42,775 nt of DNA from Marinospirillum sp. (GTDB lineage Bacteria; Pseudomonadota; Gammaproteobacteria; Pseudomonadales; Halomonadaceae): contig SKOQ01000003.1 in NCBI GenBank assembly GCA_007119985.1, positions 1 to 42,775 on the forward strand. Reading direction: 5' to 3'. Positions 16,176 through 23,965 of the stretch are shown piece after piece. The notes below the pieces were generated by a model. It had not been told where the DNA came from and ran no database searches. It saw only the letters and a list, made by a program, of their open reading frames with translations. A program made the position numbers and the translations under genes. Numbering within the stretch: the stretch's first letter is position 1; the number at the start of each line of letters is the position of its first letter.

Positions 16176-16650
16176 ATTACTGGCCGCCAAAAGCCAACAC
16201 ACTTATGTGCTGAAATTGGTTGGTGATGTGCGCCTAACGCTCTGCTGCACGCTTGATGGCTTGTTTGAGCAGATTTTTGGCGATCGCGAGATTCACTCCA
16301 TCGTTGTTGACCTGACTCTGGCCGACAATGTGGACAGCACGACTTTAGGCCTCCTCGCCAAAATCGCTATCAAAGCCAAGAGTGAAGGCCTGATGCAACC
16401 CAGCATCATTTCTTCTAATCCGGATATCACCTACCTACTGAACTCGATGGGTTTTGCTCAGTACTTCCTGATGATGGAGCATCCAGCCACACGCATCGAA
16501 GAACTGCGAGAAGTCCCTCAGCTGGCCGGATCGGAAGCCCGCATCCACCAGCAAGTGCTTGAAGCCCACCGGACGCTGATGTCAATGAATGAGCAAAATA
16601 AGGAAATTTTCCAAAGCGTCGTCCACGCCCTCGAAAACTGCCCTCAATAA
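16162..16650 (+). CDS. STAS-domain anti-sigma factor antagonist
   Basis: The product (162 residues) has a STAS domain over about residues 10-110 with the phospho-acceptor loop DNVDSTTLGLLAK (Ser59), followed by a C-terminal helical tail of about 50 residues (ARIHQQVLEAHRTLMSM). It should be phosphorylated by an anti-sigma kinase of the RsbW type and dephosphorylated by the overlapping SpoIIE-type phosphatase. No kinase gene is in the window. Start choice is uncertain: ATG 16162 overlaps the phosphatase end by 14 bases, while a GTG four codons earlier is also possible; neither has a strong ribosome site, consistent with coupled translation. Related Pseudomonas proteins are HsbA and PA2797. Confidence 0.85.
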   Translation: MQTGKLLAAKSQHTYVLKLVGDVRLTLCCTLDGLFEQIFGDREIHSIVVDLTLADNVDSTTLGLLAKIAIKAKSEGLMQPSIISSNPDITYLLNSMGFAQYFLMMEHPATRIEELREVPQLAGSEARIHQQVLEAHRTLMSMNEQNKEIFQSVVHALENCPQ

Positions 16651-16664
16651 CCCCCTGAGGGCAG
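16633..16664 (-). terminator. Probable terminator of the dusA-tal transcript
   Basis: A perfect 9-bp stem CTGCCCTCA/TGAGGGCAG with a 9-base loop spans the end of the STAS gene and the tal 3' flank. On the minus strand it is followed by TTTTC, a short U-tract; on the plus strand no T run follows. It therefore fits termination of the minus-strand transcript. Confidence 0.5.
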
Positions 16665-16670
16665 GCAAAA

Positions 16671-17588
16671 TCAAGCTTGTGCCAAAACGGCTTCCACTTT
16701 TTCTAAATCAGCTGAAAACAGCGCAATCCCTTCTTGCAGTTTTTCCTGCGCCATTTGATGATCGGCCAATTGCTGGCGAAAGACGGCTTCCGTCAAGACA
16801 GGGCAGCGCTCTTGTGCCGGCACCGCACCCAATTGAGTGGCCAAGGGAGCATGTTCTTGCGCCAAGGCTTCGAGGAGAGCCGGTGCGAGAGTCAGGCGAT
16901 CACAACCTGCGAGCAGCTCAATCTGGCTCAGATTGCGAAAACTGGCACCCATAATAATGGTGGCATAGCCTTGCGCCTTATACTCCTGATAAATCTTTCT
17001 GACCGACTGCACACCTGGATCACGCTCACCGGACCAATCCTGCTCAGGATAACGCGCCTGATACCAGTCTAAAATCCGCCCAACAAACGGAGAAATCAAG
17101 GTCACACCGGCATCGGCGCAAGCCTTGGCCTGCTCTTGGCCAAACAACAAGGTGAGGTTACAAGCGATGCCTTCTTGCTCTAGCGCTGCCGCTGCCTGTA
17201 TCCCTTCCCAGGTGGCCGCCAACTTAATCAAGATCCGCTTGGGATCACCCCCAGCGCGCTGTATCAGCTCGATCAGCTGATGGGCGCGTGTCCGACTGGC
17301 CTCCACTGAATAGGAAGTCCGCGCATCGACTTCAACCGAGACATAGCCAGGCACCTGCTGCTGGATCTGCACGGCGACCAGAGCGGCAAAAGCATCATAT
17401 AAGGGCACACCCTGCTGAGCGCGAGCCTGGGCTAATAATGGCTGATAGGCCTCTAATGCCAGCGCTTTCAGAATCAATGAAGGATTGGTTGTTGCATCTT
17501 GAGGCTGATAACGCTGAATCGCGGCTAAATCACCTGTATCCGCAACGACTAGCGTCATCTTTTTGAGTTGCTCTAGTTTTGAATCCAC
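16671..17588 (-). CDS. tal: Transaldolase
   Basis: At about 305 residues this is a TalB-type transaldolase, exchanging a dihydroxyacetone unit in the non-oxidative pentose phosphate pathway. The Schiff-base lysine is Lys123 (numbered from the earlier GTG) in RILIKLAATWEGI; other family motifs are DATTNPSLI, SVEVDAR, NLTLLF and IMGASFRN. Two successive GTG codons can start the gene: GAGGAG is three bases from the first (17591) and six bases from the second (17588), so the second is preferred. It follows dusA by 82 bases on the same strand. The dusA-tal-STAS-phosphatase-mlaA order matches, from memory, the PA2795-PA2800 region of Pseudomonas aeruginosa. Confidence 0.95.
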   Translation of the reverse strand: MDSKLEQLKKMTLVVADTGDLAAIQRYQPQDATTNPSLILKALALEAYQPLLAQARAQQGVPLYDAFAALVAVQIQQQVPGYVSVEVDARTSYSVEASRTRAHQLIELIQRAGGDPKRILIKLAATWEGIQAAAALEQEGIACNLTLLFGQEQAKACADAGVTLISPFVGRILDWYQARYPEQDWSGERDPGVQSVRKIYQEYKAQGYATIIMGASFRNLSQIELLAGCDRLTLAPALLEALAQEHAPLATQLGAVPAQERCPVLTEAVFRQQLADHQMAQEKLQEGIALFSADLEKVEAVLAQA

Positions 17589-17670
17589 CACACTCTCCTC
17601 TGTGAAAGACTGGAAATCAGCACTTCCAGCGAGGACTTACTCTGCTTGATCTCCCGCAGAAGATCAACCA

Positions 17671-18672
17671 TCAGTCTAGTGAGGAAGGCACCAGCGCCAA
17701 CGCCTGCTCTATCACCTCAGGTCCAGCACCAGCGCGGTGTCCCTGTTCACTTAAATAACGGCGAAACTGCTTCGCGCCACGTACACCTTGAAAAACGCCA
17801 AGCAAAGGGCGCAACATTGGATTAAAACGATCTCCAGCCAGCAAGCGCTGTTCAACATACGGCAGATAAGCTTGTATCGCCTGATGCTGAGTCAAGGAGG
17901 ATTCAGGGCCAGCAAAAAACTGCGCATCGACCTGTGCGAGCAACCAAGGGTGCTGCCAAATGGCACGGCCGAGCATCACGCTGTCGACCTGCTCAAGCGC
18001 CGTGTGACACTGATCGAGATCGGTGAGTCCGCCATTGAGCGCAATCACTAAATCGGGATGCTCACGCTTGAGCTGATAAACTCGCTGATAATTCAAGGGC
18101 GGGACTTCACGATTCTCCTTGGGCGATAACCCCTTCAGCCAAGCCTTACGGGCATGCACGATAAAAATCTGGCAGCCAGCCGCGGCAACCTGGCCGATAA
18201 AATCTTCTAGATGCTGATACTCATCCTGTTCATCAATACCAATACGGCACTTGATGGTCACCGGCAAGGAGGTGGCGGCCTGCATCGCCTGAAAGCACGC
18301 CGCCACCAAGGCTGGCTCAGCCATCAAGCAAGCACCAATTTTATTATTTTGCACTCGATCGCTTGGGCAGCCCACATTCAGGTTGACCTCAGCATAGCCC
18401 CACTGCTCAGCACGCTGCGCGCATTCAGCTAAAGCCTTGGGATCACTACCGCCTAGCTGAAGTGCGACGGGCTGTTCTTCAGCAGAAAAATCCAGATAAC
18501 GCTCAGGCTGCTTGCCATACAAGAGCGCCCCGGTGGTCACCATCTCGCTATAGAGGAGCGTATGACGGCTTAACAGGCGCAAAAAATAACGAAAATGGCG
18601 ATCTGTGACATCCAGCATCGGGGCCACTGAAAAAGCAGGGTAGGCCTGACCAGCCCAAGCAAGGTGCGACAT
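17671..18672 (-). CDS. dusA: tRNA-dihydrouridine synthase A
   Basis: This 333-residue FMN enzyme reduces uridine 20/20a in the tRNA D-loop. Visible are SVAPMLDVTDRHFR (residues 15-28), the catalytic Cys102 in LNVGCPSDRVQ, IKCRIGID, FIVHARKAWLKGLSPKENR (typical of the DusA subfamily) and a GRAIW segment in the FMN phosphate region. ATG 18672 is preferred because GAGG lies about six bases upstream; a TTG four codons earlier is an alternative. It is probably the first gene of a dusA-tal unit. Just upstream, a minus-strand terminator ends some other transcript. Confidence 0.95.
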   Translation of the reverse strand: MSHLAWAGQAYPAFSVAPMLDVTDRHFRYFLRLLSRHTLLYSEMVTTGALLYGKQPERYLDFSAEEQPVALQLGGSDPKALAECAQRAEQWGYAEVNLNVGCPSDRVQNNKIGACLMAEPALVAACFQAMQAATSLPVTIKCRIGIDEQDEYQHLEDFIGQVAAAGCQIFIVHARKAWLKGLSPKENREVPPLNYQRVYQLKREHPDLVIALNGGLTDLDQCHTALEQVDSVMLGRAIWQHPWLLAQVDAQFFAGPESSLTQHQAIQAYLPYVEQRLLAGDRFNPMLRPLLGVFQGVRGAKQFRRYLSEQGHRAGAGPEVIEQALALVPSSLD

Positions 18673-18742
18673 GAGTGTCCTCAACAGGGAACAAAAAGAG
18701 CGCTATTGTAGAAGAAAAAAACCTGAAAGGAAAAAAGAGCAT

Positions 18743-18776
18743 AAAAAAACGACCACTGTAGGGGGCACAGTGGTCG
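18743..18776 (-). terminator. Orphan minus-strand rho-independent terminator
   Basis: A perfect 10-bp stem CGACCACTGT/ACAGTGGTCG with a 7-base loop is followed on the minus strand by seven T residues. No protein gene precedes it on that strand within 4 kb that has not already another context; it lies 70 bases upstream of the dusA start. It must end a short untranslated transcript, or act as an attenuator in the dusA leader. Confidence 0.85.
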
Positions 18777-18876
18777 CTCAATTAAGCAAGTGAGTAGGAC
18801 AAACTTCCGTTGTTTGTCGCTAACCTAAGGAGGTGATAACAGACAAAGACCTCTTCAAACCGAGGGCTATTGTCTA
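18743..18876 (-). ncRNA. Candidate small RNA with anti-Shine-Dalgarno sequence
   Basis: Read 5' to 3' on the minus strand the segment holds an imperfect hairpin (AGACAA/TTGTCT outer and CCTC/GAGG inner stems), then ATCACCTCCTTA (18837-18826), identical to the last 12 bases of 16S rRNA, then a perfect 7-bp hairpin GACAAAC/GTTTGTC with loop AACGGAA (18818-18798), then a strong terminator. A weak promoter TTCACG-17-GACAAT overlaps the upstream edge. The layout is that of a small regulatory RNA or a dusA leader attenuator. I do not recognise a known family; the RNA call is inference from structure. Confidence 0.4.
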
Positions 18877-19016
18877 AAAAAACATCAGCGGCGTGAAGGT
18901 GGCGTATTGTCGCACTTAACAAAACCTCTGCTCTAGATATCTCCTAGGTGCTGAGACTTTCTTCTTTCAACAGCCTGCCTGACATCGACACAGCAGGTGA
19001 ATGACCGCTTTTCAGG

Positions 19017-19022
19017 TATAAT
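19017..19022 (+). promoter_or_regulatory. -10 box of the gltX promoter
   Basis: A consensus TATAAT lies 84 bases upstream of the gltX ATG. The -35 region is poor (GGTGAA with a 15-base spacer, or an AGGTGA at 17), so an activator or extended contact may be needed. The leader ends in a GAGGA ribosome site. Confidence 0.5.
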
Positions 19023-19105
19023 CAACCTGTCGTTGCTTGGTCGCGCCTCTTTTTATCACACCCGCTCGACCACCCCCTTTTTGCTTGAACGAGGATACCC
19101 TTAGT

Positions 19106-20626
19106 ATGACTGTACGCACGCGTATCGCCCCTTCTCCAACCGGTGACCCCCATGTAGGCACAGCCTATATTGCCCTCTTTAATCTTTGCTTTGCGCGCCA
19201 ACATCAAGGGCAGTTTATTCTGCGCATCGAAGATACAGACCAGCAGCGCTCCACCCAGGCCTCAGAACAGCAGATTTTTGATTCACTGCGTTGGCTTGGT
19301 CTCGATTGGGATGAAGGCCCAGACAAGGGCGGTGAGTTTGGTCCCTATCGCCAGAGTGAGCGCCGTGAAATCTACGCTCAGCATGCTCAGCAGCTGCTCG
19401 ATGCTGGCAAGGCTTTTAAATGCTATCGCACCGCTGAAGAACTCGACACACTGCGTCGTGAGCGCCAGCTGGCAGGCCAATCAACAGCACTCAAGCCTTC
19501 TGACCTCGCGCTGCCTGCTGATGAAGTGGCGCGTCGCGAGGCCGCCCAAGCGCCTTATGTCGTGCGCATGCTCGTGCCTGAAGAAGAAGGCGTTTGCGAG
19601 ATTGATGATCTCTTACGTGGCAAGATCGAGCTGGATTGGAGCATGGTCGATGCCCAGATTCTGCTCAAATCAGACGGCATGCCGACCTACCATCTCGCCA
19701 ATGTGGTCGATGATCATCTGATGCAGATCACCCATGTGCTGCGTGGTGAAGAGTGGATCAATTCTGCGCCCAAGCATAAGCTCCTTTATGAATATTTCGG
19801 CTGGGAGATGCCGGTCCTCTGTCATTTGCCGCTGCTGCGTAATCCGGATAAGTCCAAGCTTTCGAAGCGCAAAAACCCAACCTCGATCACCTTTTATCAG
19901 CGTATGGGCTATCTGCCACAAGCCTTGATTAACTATCTAGGTCGCATGGGCTGGTCGATGCCGGATGAGCAGGAAAAATTCAGCCTGGACGAAATGATCG
20001 CTCATTTTGATATTCAGCGCGTCTCTCTTGGCGGCCCGGTTTTTGATGTCGAGAAGCTCAGCTGGTTGAATGGTCTCTATTTGCGTGAAGATCTCAGCGA
20101 CGATCAACTAATCCAAGCATTGATGCAGTGGGCCTTCAATCAGGACTATGTGCGCCAAATCATGCCACAGCTCCGCCCACGTATTGAAAAGCTCTCCGAT
20201 GTCGCGCCTTTGGCCGCTTATTTCTTCTCTGGCATGCCCGCCATACAGGCTGAAGATCTCACTGGACTCAAGTGGCCTGAGAGTGTCGATCTGATCGAGC
20301 AGATGCAGCTTCTGGTCTGGGAAGCAGATCAACTGCGCGAATGGAACAAAGACAGGCTGATGCAGCGCATCAAAGCGCTCAGCCAGCATGCCGGCATGAA
20401 AATGAAGGACTATCTGCAACCTGTTTTTATGGCCATCGCTGGCAGCACCAGCTCGACTTCGGTACTCGATGCTATGGTCATTCTGGGCCCAGATATGAGC
20501 CGCGCTCGGCTGCGTCATGCCTTGAATCTGCTCACTGAAGGTCAGGGGCCTTCGAAAAAGCAGACCAAAAAGTTCGAGAAGAGCTACCAGACTTTTTTGG
20601 CAGTGCAGCAAGCTTCTGAGGCATAA
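19106..20626 (+). CDS. gltX: Glutamyl-tRNA synthetase
   Basis: The 506-residue class I synthetase charges tRNA-Glu in the cytoplasm. The HIGH-type signature is PSPTGDPHVGTAY (residues 10-22), the RIEDTD motif follows, and the KMSKS equivalent is KSKLSKRKN near residue 245. The C-terminal anticodon-binding part is of the bacterial two-domain type. ATG 19106 has GAGGA ten bases upstream; the in-frame start at 19037 would add 23 residues of unrelated sequence before the conserved N-terminus and is rejected. A tRNA-Glu gene lies 175 bases downstream, an apt neighbour, although with its own promoter. Confidence 0.96.
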   Translation: MTVRTRIAPSPTGDPHVGTAYIALFNLCFARQHQGQFILRIEDTDQQRSTQASEQQIFDSLRWLGLDWDEGPDKGGEFGPYRQSERREIYAQHAQQLLDAGKAFKCYRTAEELDTLRRERQLAGQSTALKPSDLALPADEVARREAAQAPYVVRMLVPEEEGVCEIDDLLRGKIELDWSMVDAQILLKSDGMPTYHLANVVDDHLMQITHVLRGEEWINSAPKHKLLYEYFGWEMPVLCHLPLLRNPDKSKLSKRKNPTSITFYQRMGYLPQALINYLGRMGWSMPDEQEKFSLDEMIAHFDIQRVSLGGPVFDVEKLSWLNGLYLREDLSDDQLIQALMQWAFNQDYVRQIMPQLRPRIEKLSDVAPLAAYFFSGMPAIQAEDLTGLKWPESVDLIEQMQLLVWEADQLREWNKDRLMQRIKALSQHAGMKMKDYLQPVFMAIAGSTSSTSVLDAMVILGPDMSRARLRHALNLLTEGQGPSKKQTKKFEKSYQTFLAVQQASEA

Positions 20627-20657
20627 AACAAAAACCAACTAAAATGATAAAAAAATG

Positions 20658-20686
20658 TTGACGGGGTTTAAAACTAGACTTATTAT
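20658..20686 (+). promoter_or_regulatory. Promoter of the tRNA-Ala/tRNA-Glu operon
   Basis: -35 TTGACG (20658-20663), 17-base spacer, -10 TATTAT (20681-20686), then a GC-rich discriminator ACGCCCCG typical of stringent control. It stands 21 bases before the tRNA-Ala 5' end. Confidence 0.85.
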
Positions 20687-20707
20687 ACGCCCCGTCTTCA
20701 AGGCAAT

Positions 20708-20783
<76 letters not shown>

Positions 20784-20800
20784 AAACTTTGAAGATTTGC

Positions 20801-20876
20801 GTCCCATTCGTCTAGTGGTCTAGGACACCGCCCTTTCACGGCGGTAACAGGGGTTCGAACCCCCTATGGGACGCCA
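20801..20876 (+). tRNA. tRNA-Glu, anticodon TTC
   Basis: 76 bases including the encoded CCA. Acceptor GTCCCAT/ATGGGAC with discriminator G; anticodon arm CCGCC-CTTTCAC-GGCGG gives TTC; T-loop TTCGAAC. It follows tRNA-Ala after 17 bases. Confidence 0.97.
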
Positions 20877-20917
20877 CTTTTCTCTTCTAATCTTTGATTC
20901 AACTGAATCACCAAGAA

Positions 20918-20942
20918 CGCCATTCGATGGCGATTTTTTTTG
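20918..20942 (+). terminator. Rho-independent terminator of the tRNA operon
   Basis: A 6-bp stem CGCCAT/ATGGCG with a three-base loop is followed by eight T residues, 41 bases after tRNA-Glu. Confidence 0.8.
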
Positions 20943-21044
20943 CCTAAAATCTGGCCAGCAACGCATAAATTCAACTTTCAACCCGCTCAAAAGCCTTCAA
21001 CGCCGCAGGATAGCCCAACTCACTCCTGATCAGCAGCTGGTTGC

Positions 21045-21067
21045 GCCTGGGCCACAACAACCCAGGC
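21045..21067. other. Inverted repeat between convergent tRNA operon and PilZ-HD-GYP gene
   Basis: A perfect 7-bp stem GCCTGGG/CCCAGGC with a 9-base loop lies 17 bases past the stop of the minus-strand gene. No U-tract follows on either strand, so it is not a canonical terminator; it may stabilise the mRNA 3' end. Confidence 0.35.
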
Positions 21068-21084
21068 TGACATCATAGTCATCA

Positions 21085-22932
21085 TCAATCCAACAGCACT
21101 TGATTAGTCAGCTGATACTTAGCCGGGTCTTCTGGGGCCACAATACGCTCATAAGCCGGCGCAGAACCCAGCTCCACATCCTCCAGCGGTAAGGGCTGCT
21201 GAGTCGCCTTGTTATAGACCAGACGCACTTGCTGTGGCTTGTTGCTGGCATCCAGCGTCTTCACAAACGCCAGCTCACCCTGCTCAAAGGCAACCAAAGA
21301 GCCGATTGGAAAGATACCTTGGCGCTTGATCAACTGCTGCACAGATGACGCCTCTAACTGCTGCCCCATCCCCAATAAACGCTTATAAGCCAGCGCGTGA
21401 GGCAGGCCAGCTCGATAGCTTCGCCCATTAGTCATCGCATCAAACACATCAATGACGGCCGCCAGCTTGCCGATCGGGGACAGAGACAGGCTCTTAAGAT
21501 GCTCAGGATGACCCGAACCATCCAAACGCTCGCAATTTTGCGTGGCTATCTGCAAGGCTATCTCAGGCGTACCTGGCTGGCGCGACAAGATCTCGCGCGT
21601 GAGCAAGGAATGCTTGTGCATCACTCTAGCCTCCTGCTCAGTGAGATGACCTGTCTTACCAATAATCCGCTCAGGAATCAAACCCTTACCTAGATCATGA
21701 CACAATCCAGCAAAAACCAAATTACGCAAGTAGGTCTTATCTCTTGATTTGGGATTATTGACATCAAAGATCGCCTGATCCGCCAACATCACCGCCACAC
21801 TGACAGAGTGCTCATACAAATACTGATGCGTTGAGCGAATCCGAGTGAGCAAAATCAGCCCTTGGCGATCCTGCTCCAGCGTATCAAGCAATAGATCAGC
21901 CGCACGCCAGACCTGCTGAATCGCCAAAGGCTGTTTCGCACGCAGCTGATTCACTAACTCCTGCACAGCAAGAACAGCAAAACGATGCACATGCGATGGA
22001 TCACGTGTATCCAGCTCATCCTGCTCAGCACCCTGCTGCGCTTCATCTACAGCAGCTTCTTTCTCTTTAGATTTTTTACCCGCCTTACTGCCCGCGTCTA
22101 TCGGTGTGAACAAGTCAGAGACAGGGGTTGTCGCGGCATGACCTGAAGTGGCGCGCGCATTATCTCGCTGCAACTCGGTGACCACAAAAGAAATCTGACG
22201 ATCAAGCCGCGGATTCAGCTGCAAAAACTGACAGCCTAAACCACTGAGCTCTTTCTTCTCATCATAGCCGATATGGCGCACCACCAATCCAAGCTGAATA
22301 ACATGCCCATTCGGGAAGATCACCTCACAGTCTGCAAACTCGGTATTGCTTGCCAGCTGCTCCCGCAGATCACCTGGCACTTCTACCTGACAGCCCTGCG
22401 CGGAGAGGTCACGCAACAATCCCTCATAGGCCCACACTGGCGGCTTCATGATCGGATTGTTAAATTCATCATACTCAGCGGGCGGGTGCACCACGCCAAG
22501 GCGCACTTGAATATTGAGCGAGTAACGCACTGGTGCGCGATAAAACTGACGACGCTGCAGAAAATCGATTTCGCTAGGAAAAGCCACCTTATAGACAGGG
22601 CTGCCATCTTTGATCGCACGACCGGAAGCCCGCAATCCCTCAGCACTCATTTTGCAACCATCATGAAAGCTATCAAACGAAAAACCGACCGCCTTCGCCA
22701 TCAGCTCATCACCCCAGCTGGGCATGACCTCATCCATCAAGAAATAACCTTCTTGATAGTTCACCGCAAGAATCATGCTGGTATAGTGATCCGCGACCGA
22801 ATCAAAAGCCAGCTTGAGCGGCGTATGCTGGGCCTTAAGGCGGCTCAACAGCCGATAAATCCCTTCACGAGATTTAATGACCTGGCCTTGCGCACCTGGC
22901 TGTTGCGACTGTGTCATTTCTGCATTACCCAC
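21085..22932 (-). CDS. YcgR-like/PilZ domain fused to a degenerate HD-GYP domain
   Basis: The 615-residue cytoplasmic protein has three parts. Residues about 20-120 resemble the YcgR N-terminal flagellar-brake domain; 125-255 is a PilZ domain with both c-di-GMP motifs (Arg127-Arg128...Arg132 in RRQFYR, and DLSAQG at 175-180); a charged Lys/Glu linker (about 280-310) leads to an HD-GYP domain at about 370-515. That domain keeps His375, HDLGKG (412-417), His439 and DVFDAMTNGRSYR, but the HHE-x-x-DGSGYP block reads NCERLDGSGHP (466-476), losing two metal-ligand histidines and the Tyr. A C-terminal beta-rich tail follows. It could sense and degrade c-di-GMP, or be a sensor with an inactive phosphodiesterase part. 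GTG 22932 with AAGGTGG upstream is preferred; ATG 22917 is an alternative. Confidence 0.85.
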   Translation of the reverse strand: MGNAEMTQSQQPGAQGQVIKSREGIYRLLSRLKAQHTPLKLAFDSVADHYTSMILAVNYQEGYFLMDEVMPSWGDELMAKAVGFSFDSFHDGCKMSAEGLRASGRAIKDGSPVYKVAFPSEIDFLQRRQFYRAPVRYSLNIQVRLGVVHPPAEYDEFNNPIMKPPVWAYEGLLRDLSAQGCQVEVPGDLREQLASNTEFADCEVIFPNGHVIQLGLVVRHIGYDEKKELSGLGCQFLQLNPRLDRQISFVVTELQRDNARATSGHAATTPVSDLFTPIDAGSKAGKKSKEKEAAVDEAQQGAEQDELDTRDPSHVHRFAVLAVQELVNQLRAKQPLAIQQVWRAADLLLDTLEQDRQGLILLTRIRSTHQYLYEHSVSVAVMLADQAIFDVNNPKSRDKTYLRNLVFAGLCHDLGKGLIPERIIGKTGHLTEQEARVMHKHSLLTREILSRQPGTPEIALQIATQNCERLDGSGHPEHLKSLSLSPIGKLAAVIDVFDAMTNGRSYRAGLPHALAYKRLLGMGQQLEASSVQQLIKRQGIFPIGSLVAFEQGELAFVKTLDASNKPQQVRLVYNKATQQPLPLEDVELGSAPAYERIVAPEDPAKYQLTNQVLLD

Positions 22933-23037
22933 TAGCTGATGTCCACCTTAAGGTTCTCAAAACAACTCGATTAAATACCTGCTCAGACTACAAAAAGCAA
23001 GTAAGTCACAAAAGCACTTACCAAAAATTACACACAA

Positions 23038-23940
23038 TTAGGAAATGAGCCGCTTGAGTAAGCTGGACGTATCCCAGCGCCCACCGCCTTGTGCTTGGAC
23101 GTCGGCATAAAACTGATCCACCAGAGCAGCCACGGGCAAGCGAGCGCCGATGTGGCGCGCCTGATCAAGACACAATCCCAGATCCTTACGCATCCAATCG
23201 ACAGCAAAACCATGCTCATACTGATCCGCAATCATCGTTTGATGGCGCTGCTCCATCTGCCAAGATCCGGCTGCACCATGGCGAATCACATCCACGACCT
23301 GCTGCTGATCCAAGCCTGCCTGCTGAGCAAAATGCAAACCCTCGGCCAAGGACTGGACTAGGCCCGCAATGCAGATTTGATTGACCATCTTGGTCAACTG
23401 GCCCGCCCCAGAGCGTCCCATATAGCTCATATTGGCAGCATAGGCCTGCATCACTGGCCGCGCAGCTGCATAAGCCGCTTCGTCTCCGCCGACCATCATG
23501 GTCAAACAGCCACGCTCCGCTCCCTGCTGCCCACCTGAGACTGGCGCATCAAGATAAATGACGCCCTGCTGAGCGCATTGCTCGGCCATACGCTGAGCCA
23601 GAAGCGCAGAGGTGGTCGTATGATCCACGATCACTGCGCCCGCTTGCAGTTGACTTAAAGCCCCTTGCTCACCGAGCAATACCTGCTCCACATCTTCATC
23701 GCGCCCAACACAGAGAAACACCCAGTTAGCGCCTTTTGCAGCCTCCGCGGGTGTGGCCGCCAAGCGCTGTTGCGGATGCTCAACCTGCCAGGCCTCTGCC
23801 TTGGCCTGAGTGCGATTGTAAACACAGACGCTATGCCCAGCCTGCACCAAATGGTGTGCCATTGACGCACCCATCACCCCCAAACCTAAAAAAGCGATCT
23901 GCTGTGGAGTGCATTTTTCTTGTTGTGCTACAGAGCTCAT
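23038..23940 (-). CDS. Beta-hydroxyacid dehydrogenase (3-hydroxyisobutyrate dehydrogenase family)
   Basis: The 300-residue NAD(P)-dependent enzyme has the Rossmann motif FLGLGVMGASMAHHL (17-31), the substrate-binding signature DAPVSGGQQGAERG (131-144), and the catalytic Lys184 in GAGQLTKMVNQI. Family members act on 3-hydroxyisobutyrate, tartronate semialdehyde, or short semialdehydes; the sequence alone does not settle the substrate. An Asn-Arg after the second strand (VYNRT) suggests NADPH use, by family knowledge. ATG 23940 has AAGGAG directly upstream; a longer form from 24003 would run through the gltA terminator and is rejected. The gene follows gltA on the same strand after a terminator. 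Confidence 0.85.
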   Translation of the reverse strand: MSSVAQQEKCTPQQIAFLGLGVMGASMAHHLVQAGHSVCVYNRTQAKAEAWQVEHPQQRLAATPAEAAKGANWVFLCVGRDEDVEQVLLGEQGALSQLQAGAVIVDHTTTSALLAQRMAEQCAQQGVIYLDAPVSGGQQGAERGCLTMMVGGDEAAYAAARPVMQAYAANMSYMGRSGAGQLTKMVNQICIAGLVQSLAEGLHFAQQAGLDQQQVVDVIRHGAAGSWQMEQRHQTMIADQYEHGFAVDWMRKDLGLCLDQARHIGARLPVAALVDQFYADVQAQGGGRWDTSSLLKRLIS

Positions 23941-23965
23941 TTTTTTCTCCTTTTTATGACGTGCA

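Larger units (their letters stand above)
18673..19105. other. Gene-free 433-base stretch between dusA and gltX
   Basis: No credible protein-coding frame is found. The left half holds a minus-strand terminator (18743-18776), two further hairpins (18798-18818 and 18841-18875) and a 12-base full-length Shine-Dalgarno-like sequence at 18826-18837. The right part holds the gltX -10 box and leader. Bases 18880-19016 show nothing specific. Confidence 0.6.

Noticed and set aside
17589..17670. Hairpins in the dusA-tal gap as a terminator
   Set aside because: The CTGGAA/TTCCAG and TTGATC/GATCAA stems are only 6 bp each and no clean U-tract follows, so separation of dusA and tal transcripts is not supported.
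18826..18837. Remnant of a 16S rRNA gene
   Set aside because: Only the last 12 bases match; the conserved bases just upstream of the 16S tail (GGTTGG) are absent and no spacer tRNA or 23S sequence is near.
22273..22935. 220-codon plus-strand frame opposite the PilZ-HD-GYP gene
   Set aside because: Codon pattern and motifs (PilZ, HD) clearly favour the minus-strand frame; the antisense product has no domain signature.
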